Assembly (NCBI RefSeq): GCF_000258765.1
Contig: NZ_AJLT01000019.1
Location: 1-64,000 of the forward strand
DNA: 64,000 nucleotides
Direction of reading: 5' to 3'
DNA from: Gillisia marina
GTDB lineage: Bacteria; Bacteroidota; Bacteroidia; Flavobacteriales; Flavobacteriaceae
Numbering within the stretch: the first letter of the stretch is position 1; each line of letters opens with the position of its first letter. Below, piece by piece: positions 27,330 through 37,860 of the stretch. The notes beneath the pieces were generated by a model, which was given only the letters and a program-made list of their open reading frames with translations, searched no databases and was not told where the DNA came from. The translations under genes were made by a program, and so were the position numbers.

Positions 27330-27983
27330 ATGAGGGATTTGAAACTAAAAATATGTGGCATGAAGCATCCAGAAAATATTCTTGAGGTGGCAGCCTTAAA
27401 ACCCGATTATCTCGGCTTCATATTTTATGAACGATCTCCAAGGAATTTTTCAGGTGAGATTCCTGAAATTGATCCAACGATCAAAAAAACCGGGGTTTTT
27501 GTAGATGCTGAAATTGAGTTTATTTTAGAGAAGGTTGAGGAATATAATTTTAAAGCAATTCAGCTTCACGGAAAAGAGTCCGCTGAGTATTGTAAAGAAT
27601 TAAGATCGGCATTGAATCAGACCAATTCTGTAGAAATTATTAAGGTATTTTCTGTAAAGGAAACTTTCAATTTTAAGGAACTTAAACCTTATGAAGGCAT
27701 AGTAGATTATTTTCTATTCGATACTAAAGGTAAAAACAAAGGCGGCAATGGCATCGTTTTTAATTGGGAAGTTTTAAAAGATTATTCATCTAAGACCCCA
27801 TTTATTTTAAGCGGGGGAATTGGTTTTGATGAAATAGAAAACATCAATAAACTGATTACCTATTTTAAAAGAGAGGAAAAGTCTCATTTATTATATGCTG
27901 TAGATGTAAATAGCAAGTTTGAACTTGAAGCAGGCTTGAAAGACCAGGAGCAACTAAAATCATTTAAAGAAAATTTAGGCTAG
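27330..27983 (+). CDS. trpF: phosphoribosylanthranilate isomerase
   Basis: Amadori rearrangement of phosphoribosylanthranilate. The 217-residue barrel has LKICGMKHPENI with the catalytic Cys (about residue 9), GFIFYERSPR, IQLHGKESAEYC, FLFDTKGKNKGGNG and FILSGGIG. Tightly packed after trpC (1 bp) and 20 bp before trpB. Confidence 0.96.
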   Translation: MRDLKLKICGMKHPENILEVAALKPDYLGFIFYERSPRNFSGEIPEIDPTIKKTGVFVDAEIEFILEKVEEYNFKAIQLHGKESAEYCKELRSALNQTNSVEIIKVFSVKETFNFKELKPYEGIVDYFLFDTKGKNKGGNGIVFNWEVLKDYSSKTPFILSGGIGFDEIENINKLITYFKREEKSHLLYAVDVNSKFELEAGLKDQEQLKSFKENLG

Positions 27984-28003
27984 ACCTTATAAAAATATAA
28001 ATC

Positions 28004-29185
28004 ATGACGTATCAAGCAGATGAAAATGGCTATTATGGCGAATTTGGAGGAGCTTATATCCCGGAAATGCTGTATCCTAATGTAGAAGAACTAAGGCAAC
28101 AATATGTTCAAATAATGCAGGAGGAATCCTTTCAGAAGGAATTTAAAGAGCTATTGAAAGATTATGTGGGAAGGCCGACTCCACTTTATTTTGCATCCAG
28201 ACTTAGTGAAAAATACAATACCAAGATCTATCTAAAACGTGAAGATCTTTGCCATACCGGTGCACACAAAGTAAATAACACCATTGGTCAGATTTTGATG
28301 GCAAAAAGATTAGGTAAAAACAGAATTATTGCAGAGACCGGGGCAGGACAACATGGAGTTGCCACGGCTACCGTTTGTGCTCTTATGGGAATCGAGTGCA
28401 TAGTATACATGGGGGAAATAGATATAGATCGTCAAGCGCCAAATGTTGCAAGAATGAAAATGCTCGGAGCTACTGTGGTTCCTGCAAAATCTGGAAGTAG
28501 AACTCTTAAAGATGCTACAAATGAAGCCATTCGGGATTGGATAAATAACCCGGTAGATACCCATTATATTATAGGATCTGTAGTTGGACCTCATCCTTAT
28601 CCGGATATGGTGGCTCGATTTCAAAGTGTAATTTCTGAGGAGATCAAATTTCAACTTCTGGAAAAAGAAGGAAGAGAAGCGCCAGATTATGTGGTGGCCT
28701 GTGTGGGTGGAGGAAGCAATGCAGCAGGAATTTATTATCATTATTTGGACAATCAAGAAGTGGGAATTATCGCAATAGAGGCAGCAGGAAAAGGGGTTTT
28801 ATCGGGTGAAAGTGCCGCAACCTCTGCTTTGGGAAAAGAAGGTATTATTCATGGAAGTAAAACGCTTTTAATGCAAAGTCCAGACGGACAGATCACCGAG
28901 CCATATTCAATTTCTGCCGGGTTGGATTATCCAGGGATCGGGCCGATGCATGCTAATTTATTTAGAACCGGTAGAGCCGAATTTATTTCAATTACAGATG
29001 CTGATGCGATGAAAGCGGGACAAGAGTTAGCCAAACTAGAAGGAATTATTCCTGCAATTGAATCATCTCATGCTTTAGCCATTTTTGAAGATAGAAAATT
29101 TAAAAAAGATGATATCGTAGTATTAAATCTTTCTGGTCGTGGCGACAAAGATTTGAGCACCTATATAGAATATTTTAATTTATAG
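28004..29185 (+). CDS. trpB: tryptophan synthase beta chain
   Basis: Condenses indole with serine using PLP. The 393-residue protein has [19 protein letters not shown] with the Schiff-base lysine (Lys89), [13 protein letters not shown], and [11 protein letters not shown] for the phosphate loop. Standard length of the TrpB1 class that pairs with TrpA. A palindromic repeat fills much of the 191-bp gap to trpA. Confidence 0.98.
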   Translation: MTYQADENGYYGEFGGAYIPEMLYPNVEELRQQYVQIMQEESFQKEFKELLKDYVGRPTPLYFASRLSEKYNTKIYLKREDLCHTGAHKVNNTIGQILMAKRLGKNRIIAETGAGQHGVATATVCALMGIECIVYMGEIDIDRQAPNVARMKMLGATVVPAKSGSRTLKDATNEAIRDWINNPVDTHYIIGSVVGPHPYPDMVARFQSVISEEIKFQLLEKEGREAPDYVVACVGGGSNAAGIYYHYLDNQEVGIIAIEAAGKGVLSGESAATSALGKEGIIHGSKTLLMQSPDGQITEPYSISAGLDYPGIGPMHANLFRTGRAEFISITDADAMKAGQELAKLEGIIPAIESSHALAIFEDRKFKKDDIVVLNLSGRGDKDLSTYIEYFNL

Positions 29186-29239
29186 AAAGCAAATATTTCA
29201 TAATTAAAAGAATTTTTATCTCTATAGTTTATAAACCAC

Positions 29240-29321
29240 GTCATTCTGAACTTGGTTCAGAATCTTTAATCAAGTTGTATCACTATAATTAATTAAGACC
29301 CTGAAATAAATTCAGGGTGAC
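29240..29321. repeat. REPIN-like palindromic repeat, copy 4 (trpB-trpA gap)
   Basis: Left hairpin ATTCTGAAC-TTG-GTTCAGAAT (perfect 9 bp), right hairpin ACCCTGAA-ATAAA-TTCAGGGT, termini GTCA and TGAC. The best-preserved copy in the window. Confidence 0.88.
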
Positions 29322-29376
29322 GAGAAATCTAAATCACAAAAAAGGAAGACTTAATAAAAGAATTTAAACAGTACAC

Positions 29377-30138
29377 ATGAATCGAATAAACAAGAAATTA
29401 CAAGAAGATAAAAAGCTTCTTTCCATATATTTTACGGCAGGATATCCAGATATTAATGATACCGTATTTATTATTCAGGATTTAGAAAATAACGGGGTGG
29501 ATATGATAGAAATTGGACTGCCTTTTAGCGATCCTTTAGCAGATGGACCAACCATTCAGGAAAGCAGCACGCAAGCCTTAAAAAATGGAATGACCACAGA
29601 AAAGTTATTTCAGCAATTAAAAGATATCAGAAAAACAGTAAATATCCCATTGATTATTATGGGGTATTTTAATCCGATGCTTCAGTATGGCGTGGAAGAA
29701 TTCTGCAAAAAATGTGAAGAAATAGGAATCGACGGATTGATAATCCCAGATCTTCCAGTGGATGTTTATTCAGAAAAATATCAAGCGATTTTCGAAAAAT
29801 ACAACCTAATCAATGTATTTCTAATTACACCACAAACTTCAGAAGAACGAATTCGATTTATAGATTCGGTTTCTGATGGGTTTATTTATATGGTAAGTAG
29901 TGCCAGCGTGACCGGTTCTACTTCAGGATTTAGCAAAGACACAAAAACCTATTTCCAACGAATCAATGATCTAAAATTAAAAAATCCACAGGTTGTAGGT
30001 TTCGGAATTAGTGACAAACAAAGCTTTAAAGAAGCTACTGAATATTCCAACGGAGCTATAATTGGGAGTGCTTTTATAAAACACCTCACTAAGGATGGAA
30101 CAAGAACAATTTCAGAATTCGTTAAAACAATACGATAG
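29377..30138 (+). CDS. trpA: tryptophan synthase alpha chain
   Basis: Releases indole from indole-3-glycerol phosphate and passes it to TrpB. The 253-residue barrel includes MIEIGLPFSDPLADGPTIQ with the catalytic Glu (about 49), GLIIPDLPVD with the catalytic Asp (about 60-130 region), and SSASVTGSTSGF. Last gene of the operon. No terminator hairpin is obvious after it. Confidence 0.97.
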   Translation: MNRINKKLQEDKKLLSIYFTAGYPDINDTVFIIQDLENNGVDMIEIGLPFSDPLADGPTIQESSTQALKNGMTTEKLFQQLKDIRKTVNIPLIIMGYFNPMLQYGVEEFCKKCEEIGIDGLIIPDLPVDVYSEKYQAIFEKYNLINVFLITPQTSEERIRFIDSVSDGFIYMVSSASVTGSTSGFSKDTKTYFQRINDLKLKNPQVVGFGISDKQSFKEATEYSNGAIIGSAFIKHLTKDGTRTISEFVKTIR

Positions 30139-30220
30139 CTTTAACCATACTCTAACATGGCATTAGTACTTTTTGTGATCGATTAGCTTTATATTTATTT
30201 GAATTTAAAAATCAAATATC

Positions 30221-30349
30221 ATGGAAAAGAAGTTTGAAAGAAAAACAGAACAAACAAATCCTACCAATCCTACTGGTGATAGAAACCAAAAAACAAATAA
30301 GGTAGATTTCGATAAGAAAACCATTAAAGATCAGCAAAATAAAAAGTAA
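30221..30349 (+). CDS. small hydrophilic protein (42 aa), unknown
   Basis: A 42-codon frame, highly charged and Asn/Thr/Lys-rich, with no hydrophobic core and probably disordered. It ends 2 bp before the Thx gene and is likely cotranscribed with it. I do not recognise the family. The support is the clean ATG, the compact spacing and the protein-like codon pattern; this is a low-complexity call. Confidence 0.5.
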   Translation: MEKKFERKTEQTNPTNPTGDRNQKTNKVDFDKKTIKDQQNKK

Positions 30350-30351
30350 TT

Positions 30352-30486
30352 ATGGGGAGAGGAGATAGGAAAACAAAACGCGGAAAGATAGCCTTAGGAA
30401 CAAGAGGAAGACTGAGACCTAAAAGAGGAAAGTTTAAAACTAAACCTTCTACTCTGGCAGATCAAGATAAAAAAGAGCTGAAATAG
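30352..30486 (+). CDS. 30S ribosomal protein Thx family
   Basis: A 44-residue very basic protein, MGRGDRKTKRGKIALGTRG followed by RLRPKRGK, which matches the small ribosomal protein Thx signature (GKGDxKTxKGKIxxGTxGxxRP) known to sit in the head of the 30S subunit in Thermus. The C-terminal tail is longer than in Thermus, as in other Bacteroidota members. Two bases downstream of the small hydrophilic protein gene. Usually missed because of its length. Confidence 0.8.
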   Translation: MGRGDRKTKRGKIALGTRGRLRPKRGKFKTKPSTLADQDKKELK

Positions 30487-30502
30487 CCTCGTTTAAAGCT
30501 TA

Positions 30503-31162
30503 TTAAAAATACCCTTTATATTGAAGAATCCTGAAATCAATAGTATTGAATTCAGGATTCTTTGTTTTTATGCTTTTATAAAGTTGCATACTCCCAATAG
30601 CTCTATTTGCAGAACCTGAAGGTGCGGTTAGAGAAACAGTTTTTATCAATCTCCCATCTAAAATAAATTGATGCACTCTAGGAACTTCATTAGAAACCAC
30701 TTTTAACTTAATTTCTTCTTCTAATTCTTTTAAATGCCTTCTAAAAAAATATTCAGGACCATTTTTACTGTTTCCACCTGTAAATAATAAGGTGTCAACA
30801 TTTTTATACTTTCTTAGAATCCCAATTAAATCTCGAAGTTTAACTTCTTGCATCCCAAGATCTGAGGCATCTATCTTAACCCTCCGGCTACTTTCCACCA
30901 CATCGCAAATTCCAATTCCGCGTTTCGCTAAAAATTCTTTTCGCTCAATTATTGCTGCTTCGGTATTCTCATAGTTCAAATTAAGGGCGAATAATTTATC
31001 CAAGACCGGCCAAAGCAAGCCATCGCGGCTGCCGTAACAAAAATTCACATCGTCTGGTTTTAGTTCCCCGGAAGTGAACCTAGGCGGTGGCAATGTACCT
31101 ACTATTAATTTAGTTGCATTCTTAGGAATAAAGGGTTTATATGGATGAGTATGATGAAACAT
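30503..31162 (-). CDS. uracil-DNA glycosylase-like family protein
   Basis: A 219-residue protein with the UDG-fold motifs LIVGTLPPPRF (residues about 19-29; the GTxPPP motif) and VSLTAPSGSANRAIG (about 178-192; the HPSPxN/PSGSAN-like motif). A DNA-repair role is plausible by fold, but the catalytic Asp position is not evident, so activity is inferred. Single gene, convergent with the Thx gene. Confidence 0.7.
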   Translation of the reverse strand: MFHHTHPYKPFIPKNATKLIVGTLPPPRFTSGELKPDDVNFCYGSRDGLLWPVLDKLFALNLNYENTEAAIIERKEFLAKRGIGICDVVESSRRVKIDASDLGMQEVKLRDLIGILRKYKNVDTLLFTGGNSKNGPEYFFRRHLKELEEEIKLKVVSNEVPRVHQFILDGRLIKTVSLTAPSGSANRAIGSMQLYKSIKTKNPEFNTIDFRILQYKGYF

Positions 31163-31205
31163 TTTTTTTTTATATCTATGAGAATATTATAAAATAATGA
31201 AGGAC

Positions 31206-31298
31206 GTCATTCTGTCCCGACGCTTCGGGAGTTTCAGAATCTTATAATACTATTAATACATATCATTAATTGAGACCCTGAAATAAATTCAGGGTGAC
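31206..31298. repeat. REPIN-like palindromic repeat, copy 5
   Basis: GTCATTCTG...CAGAATCT with a nested TCCCGA-CGCT-TCGGGA hairpin in the left half; the right half ACCCTGAA...TTCAGGGTGAC is nearly identical to that of copy 4. Confidence 0.85.
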
Positions 31299-31341
31299 GT
31301 GATAACATATCATAGCCAAAAACTGATATTTATACAATAAT

Positions 31342-34300
31342 TTACTTCATTATCACCACCAAATCATCTGCAAAAACCATTCTGCCTTCCGGTAAGATCA
31401 CTTTATCTACAGTTCCTTCAGAATTTGCGGTTATTGTGGTTTCCATTTTCATGGCTTCAATGATAAACAAAGGCTCGTTCTTTTTCACTTTTTGACCTGA
31501 TTTCACTAACACAGATGCTAATGAACCTTGTAATGGGGCGCCAATTTCCAAATCGTTTCCTTTATCTTTTTTCTGATGAACAACTTTTTCAACCTTGATA
31601 GATTTGTCCTGAACTTGGACAGCTCTGGTTTGTCCATTAACTTTGAAGAAAATTGTAGCCATTCCATCTGAATTTGCTTCTCCTACAGAGATAAGTTGGA
31701 TTAAAAGAGTTTTTCCTTTATCCATCTCCACAATGATCTCCTCTCCTATCTCCATCCCATAGAAAAAATTCTTAGTAGGAATAGAAATCACATTTCCATG
31801 ATCTTTATGGTGATTGTAAGCGTCGGTAAAAACTTTAGGGTATAATTTGTAAGACAAGAAATCGGTCATATTTAACTCACGGCCCATTCCATCTTTAAAG
31901 GTTTCTTTAAATTCTGCTAACTCCTTATCAAAATCTATTGGTTCTAAATGAGCATTCGGTCTTTCAGTAAAAGGTTTTTCATCTTTTAAAACCAGTTTCT
32001 GAATTTTCTCCGGGAAACCACCTTCCGGTTGTCCAAGGTTTCCTTTAAAGAAACTTTTTACAGATTCCGGAAATGAGATATTTTCTCCCTGTTCCAACAC
32101 ATCGTCTATAGAAAGGTTGTTACTTACAAGATATTGCGCATATCCCCAACCACTTTAGAGCTAGGGGTAACCTTTACGATATCTCCAAATAGGTCATTCA
32201 CCTCAGCATACATTTTAGTAATCTCATGGAATCTATTACTAAGCCCTAAGGATTCTGCTTGTGGCTTTAGGTTTGAATATTGTCCTCCGGGAATTTCGTG
32301 TTTATAGACAGCTGCAGATCCCGCTTTTAGACCACTTTCAAAAGGGTAATAATAACTGCGCACCGCTTCCCAGTAATTGGAATATTCATTTAGTTTATCC
32401 ATATCAAAATCGTTCGCACGACTTTCAAATTTCATCATCTCCACAATAGAGTTAAAGTTTGGTTGAGATGTTAGTCCAGACAACCCGCCTAGCGCAACAT
32501 CCACCACATCCACGCCAGCTTCTATCGCCTTTAAATACGTAGCCGCCTGAATTGAAGAAGTATCATGCGTATGTAAATGAATAGGAATATTGATTCTGGA
32601 TTTTAATGCTCCAATTAACTCTTCTGCAGCATATGGCTTTAAAAGTCCGGCCATATCTTTAATTCCTAAGATATGTGCTCCCGCATCTTCCATTTGTTTT
32701 GCCAATTGAATATAATAATCTAAGGTGTATTTGGTTCTTTTGGGATCTAAAATATCTCCCGTATAACAAATTGATGCCTCTGCAAGTCCGCCCGTATTTT
32801 TTCTAACATATTTAATACAAGGCTCTATAGACTTCATCCAGTTTAAGGAATCGAAAATTCTAAACACATCTACTCCTTGTTCCCAAGATTCTGTTACAAA
32901 CTTTTCAATTAAATTATCCGGATATGCAGTATAGCCAACTCCATTGGAACCTCTTAACAGCATTTGAAGCAAAACATTAGGCATCGCTTTTCTTAATAAT
33001 TGAAGTCTCTCCCAAGGATTTTCCTTTAAAAATCGAAGACAAACATCGAAAGTGGCGCCTCCCCAAACTTCCATAGAGAAAATATTGGAATGATTTTTCG
33101 CAAAACCTTCCGCAACCTTCATCATATCATAAGTCCGCATTCTGGTTGCCAATAAACTTTGGTGCGCATCTCGCATGGTAGTATCGGTAAACTGAACTTT
33201 CCCTTGATGCCTTAACCAACGTGAAAATTTCTCAGGACCCATTTCTGTAAGTAGATCTTTGGTTCCTTTTGGATAATCCCCAAATTCATCGAATTTTGGC
33301 ACTTTTGGAATAAGGAATTTTGCAGCTGGATCTTTAACTTTCACATCCGGATTCCCATTTAAAGTGACATCCCCTAGAAAACTAACAATTTTATTCGCTC
33401 TGTTTCTTGGCTCTTTAATTTCAAAAAGATCAGGATTCTTATTTATAAAGTTTACAGTAACATTCCCCTGCCTAAAAGTGTCGTGAGCTAATATGTTATC
33501 TAAGAAGCTCATATTGGTTTTTACACCTCTCACCCTAAATTCTGCCAACGTACGTCTCATTTTTCTACAAGCTCCGTCTAGTGTTCTACTACTGGCTGAA
33601 ACTTTTACCAACATAGAATCGAAAAATGGGGAAATTGTCACTCCCTGATAGATACTCCCAGCATCTAAGCGAATTCCAAAACCAGAAGCACTTCTATACG
33701 TAGTAATTGTACCATAATCTGGTTTAAAATCATTTTGTGGATCCTCTGTTGTAATTCTACATTGCAAAGCAAAGCCATTGGTTTTTAAGTTTTCTTGGCC
33801 TGCTATTTTAATTTGCTCATCGGATAGTTTGTAATTTCCCGCAATAAAAATTTGAGCTTTTACCAGATCTATTCCTGTAATCACTTCGGTAACGGTATGC
33901 TCTACCTGAATTCGCGGATTCACTTCTATAAAATAGATCTCCTCATCCTCGACAAGAAATTCTACCGTTCCAATATTATTATAATTAACCGCTTTACAGA
34001 TATCTAACGCATATTTATAAAGCTTGTTTTTGGTTTCGTCTTTTAAGCCTAAAGAAGGAGCAAATTCTATAACTTTTTGGTAACGTCTTTGTACAGAACA
34101 ATCCCGTTCAAAAAGATGCACCATATTCCCATGGTTATCTGCCACAATCTGAATTTCTATATGCTTTGGGTTCTCAACGAATTTTTCGATAAAAACAGTA
34201 TCGTCTCCAAACGCATTTCCAGCTTCTCTTTTAGATTCCGGAAAGGCTTTTTTAAGTTGGTCTTCATCTCTAATAACACGCATTCCACGTCCACCACCGC

Positions 34301-34791
34301 CAGAAGCAGCCTTCAGCATCACCGGATATCCAATGAGCTTAGCTTCTTTTAAAGCTATTTCTATTGAATCCAGAGGCGCTGTATTACTTTTTATAATAGG
34401 AACATTATTTTCTACAGCTACCTTCTTAGCCATTACTTTATCTCCCAAAGATTGTAAGACACTTACTTTAGGTCCAATAAAGATGATTCCGTTCTCCTCA
34501 CATTGTTTTGCGAATTCTGCATTTTCTGATAGAAATCCGTATCCGGGATGGATAGCATCTACATCGTTCTTTTTTAGCAACCTGAATAATTGCCTTGATG
34601 TTTAAATAAGGTTTTAAGGGATCGCTATCTTCTCCAATCTGATAGGATTCGTCGGCTTTGTAACGGTGTAAAGAGTACCGATCTTCATAAGTATAAATCC
34701 CCACCGTTTTTAATCCTATTTCGGTACAAGCCCGAAAAATCCTGATAGCAATTTCTCCTCTATTTGCTACTAAAACCTTTTTGATCTTCAT
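31342..34791 (-). pseudogene. pyc: pyruvate carboxylase, two frameshifts
   Basis: Biotin enzyme making oxaloacetate from pyruvate, about 1150 residues: N-terminal biotin carboxylase ([40 protein letters not shown]), central carboxyltransferase (FTDTTMRDAHQSLLATRM) and C-terminal biotinyl domain (EAMKMETTITA). It is split into three pieces. At 34570-34575 a run of six T (A in sense) should be five, so that [16 protein letters not shown] reads through. Near 32139 one base is missing, so that DMAQYLVSNNLSIDDVLEQG is restored. Domains are intact on both sides, so these are likely sequence errors. Confidence 0.93.
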
Positions 34792-34895
34792 CTATGTGTT
34801 GTGTTTTTGAGTTTTAAACTTCTATGTCTTGAAAGTTATTAAATAAAATAGGTACACAGCAAGCGCGGAACCTGATTACAAGAAAGAATTAACAA

Positions 34896-34922
34896 AAAAA
34901 GCTACCAGATTGGTAGCTTTTT
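34896..34922 (-). terminator. rho-independent terminator of yaaA
   Basis: AAAAAGCTACCA, loop GAT, TGGTAGCTTTTT: a 12-bp stem with A/T flanks, 47 nt downstream of the yaaA stop. Confidence 0.88.
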
Positions 34923-34968
34923 GAATATTCTAAAAATAAGACCTAATAATTATTAAATCTTTAATTAA

Positions 34969-35729
34969 TTATCTTGTAAATACTAATTCCGTCTCATTCG
35001 AAGATTCGTTTTCGCTGAATTTATAACCATCATAATCGAAAGCTTTAAGTTCCTCAATTGTTTCCACCTCCTTATTTACTATATACCTAACCATAGATCC
35101 TCTGGCCTTCTTAGCAAAGAAACTTATGATCTTTAGTTTGCCGTTTTTAAAGTCTTTAAACACAGGCGTAATTACCTTTGCTTTAAGTTTCTTTTCGTTT
35201 ACTGCCTTATAATATTCGTTACTCGCAAGATTTACGAAAAGCTCCTCCTTTTCCATTTCCTTATTTAAGGAATCGGTGATTTTCTTTTGCCAGATTTCGT
35301 AAAGGTTCTTTTTTGAATAGAGTCCAACGTTGGTTCCCATTTCCAATCTATAAGGCTGGATTAGGTCTAATGGTTTTAAAACACCATAAAGACCGGAGAG
35401 AATTCTCAATCTATCCTGAATGAAATCCAATTTTTCTACCGGTACAGAATACGAATCTAATCCCGTGTATACATCTCCATTGAAAGCATACATCGCAGGT
35501 CTGGAATTTTCTTTAGAATGTTCTTCATGAAAATCTTTATATCTCGTATAATTAAGATCTGCAAGCTTATCGCTGATATCCATTAATTTGGAGATCTCCT
35601 TTTTAGACGCCCGGGACATTTTCCTGTTTATTTTAATTGCGGTATCTAAAAATTGCGGCTGTGTGCCACGAGTGTAGGCAATTCAGATTCGAAATCCAGA
35701 CTTTTAGCGGGGGAGAGAACAATTTTCAT
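34969..35729 (-). pseudogene. yaaA: peroxide-stress protein YaaA family, frameshifted
   Basis: YaaA/DUF328 protein, which in E. coli lowers free iron during peroxide stress. The true ATG is at 35729 ([18 protein letters not shown]), the family hallmark. The frame stops at VAHSRNF because the sense strand has five T (35648-35652) where six would give [21 protein letters not shown] and join the remaining 216 residues. The body has the YRLEMGTN and [11 protein letters not shown] motifs. Full length would be about 253 residues, normal for the family. Confidence 0.9.
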
Positions 35730-36155
35730 AAAGATTTATTTTTTAATGTCGGTAGATAATTATGCACGATTCTTATTATTGGTTTTCAAAAAGTTAGAAC
35801 AGCGCGTTTTGTCTGTTCGAGCGTAGTCGAGAACTTTTCCCTAAAAAAGGAGGTTTCGACTCCGCTTAACCTGACATATTAACTACAAGTTAAGATCACT
35901 ATCCAAAAATAACATTCTAAGTAGAAGTTTAAAACGGATGGTGTAATTTCTTATCGATATAACTATTGATAGTTCTTATTCCAGATAATAGGCTTAAAAT
36001 ATTAATACTATTTTCAGTCTCAACCTAAATAAAAATTCATGAAGCTTATAATTGAAAAGTTTGCGTGAGGGATTGAGGCGTTGTTGGAGCTCTCCCGATT
36101 TTTATCGGGAAGCGACCGCCGAAAGCCCGACCCCAATTTTTATTGGGGGCACGCC
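35730..36155. other. non-coding spacer with two repeats
   Basis: A 426-bp spacer between the yaaA start and the rluD stop, both on the minus strand. It contains a divergent palindromic repeat (35811-35875) and the GC-rich element that abuts rluD (36061-36156). No gene is supported in it. Confidence 0.7.
35811..35875. repeat. palindromic repeat, TCGAG subtype
   Basis: Begins GTCTGTTCGAGCGTAGTCGAGAA and ends with a Tn-like complement, TTTCGACTCCGC...CTGAC. Related in layout to the GTCA...TGAC family but with a TCGAGNNNAGTCGA core, as at 45346-45371. Confidence 0.6.
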
Positions 36156-36156
36156 C
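36061..36156 (-). repeat. stop-codon-adjacent palindromic element, copy B
   Basis: Read on the minus strand it starts GGGCGTGCCCCC immediately at the rluD stop codon, then GGTCGGGCTTTCGG, TCGCTTCCCG, GAGAGCTCC and CCTCAATCCCTCACGCAA: the same order of blocks as the trpE-trpG element, with longer AT loops inside the hairpins. Confidence 0.85.
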
Positions 36157-37216
36157 TAAGAATCTATATAATCTTTCTGATTTGAAGAGTATTTACGCCA
36201 TTTCTCGATACATTCCTGCATGTCTTGAGGCACTTCGGAATCGAAACTCATCCATTCCTTAGTTTCAGGATGTGTGAACCCGAGGGTCTTTGCGTGTAGA
36301 GCTTGACGCGGAAGCACTTTAAAACAATTGTCCACAAACTGTTTATACTTAGTAAATGTGGTTCCTTTTAAGATTTTTTCCCCTCCATAACGCTCATCGT
36401 TGAAGAGGGTGTGTCCAATATGTTTCATATGAACCCTTATCTGGTGCGTTCTTCCGGTCTCCAGCTTACAGGAAACCAAAGTTACATATCCCAAACGCTC
36501 GATCACCTTGTAATGAGTCACCGCAGGTTTCCCCTGCTCTTCCTCATCGTCCATATATACAGTGTTCTGTAATCTGTTTTTTGGATGCCTTCCAATATTT
36601 CCTTCTATCCTGCCTTCGTCTTCTTCCACATTTCCCCAAACCAAAGCTATATACTCGCGAGAACTCGTCTTTTTAAAGAACTGCTTGGAAAGGTGGGTCA
36701 TCGCAGCTTCGGTCTTGGCAATTACCAATAATCCGCTGGTATCTTTATCTATCCTGTGCACCAATCCCGGGCGCTCGCTGCTGTTATTCGGCAAATTATC
36801 TATGTGAAAAATAAGTGCATTTATTAATGTCCCACTGTAATTTCCATGGCCTGGATGCACAACCATTCCTGCTTCCTTGTTAATGACCATAAGAGAATCG
36901 TCCTCGTAAACAATATTTAGCGGAATATCCTCTGGAGTAAGCAAGAATTCATATGGTGGATGTTCGAACATTACCTGTACAACATCTCCCGGCTTCACCT
37001 TGTAATTCGACTTTACAATGGCGTTATTTACATAGATATTTCCATCTTTTGCTGCTTTCTGAATTTTACTTCTGGTGGCATTCTCTATGTAATTCATAAG
37101 GTATTTATCTACCTAAGTGGTTGCTGACCTTTATCTGCAGTAAATTTATGGTGCTCGTAAAGATCGTCGTCTTGAGTATCTTCCAGTTCTGGACCTATTA
37201 ATTTAGAATTCGTCAT
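36156..37216 (-). pseudogene. rluD: RluA-family pseudouridine synthase (RluD-like), frameshifted
   Basis: Large-subunit rRNA pseudouridine synthase: an N-terminal S4 domain, then the catalytic domain with GLVHRIDKDTSGLLVIAK (catalytic Asp in HRIDKDTSG) and RTHQIRVHMKHIGH. The 313-residue frame starting at 37097 lacks the first part of the S4 domain. Reading upstream, ATG at 37216 (MTNSKLIGPELED) runs to QQPLR and then stops; one missing base near 37112 restores PLRIDKYLMNYIENATRSKI. The start overlaps the end of the PASTA gene by 14 bp, so the two are coupled. Confidence 0.9.
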
Positions 37217-37835
37217 TGTTGTCATTATCATTATCGATACCATCTCCTTCGATGCTATCATCTTCATTTAAATCGCCAGTATAGCTGCCAGATCCATCTC
37301 CTAAAACCAAATCTATTTTGGCTGTTTTCATAAGTTCATCCCCTGCTTCCACAAGTTTTCCCTTATGCCTTAATTCTAGAACTGCATCTTTAGCGATGTC
37401 CGGCTTATAGGTTACAGAACCAATTTCGAAACCAAGAGAACGTAACGTAGGCTCTACTTGTCTCCTAGTTCTTCGTATAAGATCTGGAACCATTACTTTT
37501 CCGTATCCAGATGGGTTTAGGGTGATGTATATCTTTCTATTTTCTTTTACAAATTTTCCAGGTTGCGGTACCTGATCTATCACAGAATATTTTGGATAAT
37601 CTGGATTGTAATTTGCTGAATCTAAAATTTCATATCTAAGATCCAATTCATCTAAGGTCACCTCTACTCTACCCAACGACAGTTTGGCCAAATCTGGCAC
37701 TTTAATGCGTTCATCTTGGTTTGTAGAATATTCCAACCACTGCATGGTAAGGAAAGCTAGCACCACAAGTGCAGCAATTGCTAAACCTATTTGGATTAAA
37801 AAGGTTTTGCTGAAGATAAATCTAAATAGGCTCAT
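37203..37835 (-). CDS. PASTA-domain membrane protein
   Basis: A protein of about 210 residues: a short cytoplasmic end, one transmembrane helix (LIQIGLAIAALVVLAFLTM), and PASTA repeats (RIKVPDLAKLSLGRVEVTLDE..., VMVPDLIRRTRRQVEPTLRS..., with a degenerate third), ending in an Asp/Asn-rich tail (IEGDGIDNDNDNNDEF). PASTA domains bind peptidoglycan fragments, but the kinase domain found in Gram-positive relatives is absent. ATG 37835 is used; the upstream GTG lies outside the promoter. It precedes rluD and is divergent from ddl, an order conserved in Flavobacteriaceae. Confidence 0.88.
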   Translation of the reverse strand: MSLFRFIFSKTFLIQIGLAIAALVVLAFLTMQWLEYSTNQDERIKVPDLAKLSLGRVEVTLDELDLRYEILDSANYNPDYPKYSVIDQVPQPGKFVKENRKIYITLNPSGYGKVMVPDLIRRTRRQVEPTLRSLGFEIGSVTYKPDIAKDAVLELRHKGKLVEAGDELMKTAKIDLVLGDGSGSYTGDLNEDDSIEGDGIDNDNDNNDEF

Positions 37836-37852
37836 AAATAATTTATAAAAGG

Positions 37853-37860
37853 CAAAGATA
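37853..37860 (-). promoter_or_regulatory. predicted -7 element of the PASTA-rluD unit
   Basis: TATCTTTG on the minus strand, 17 nt upstream of the PASTA ATG at 37835. Confidence 0.5.
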
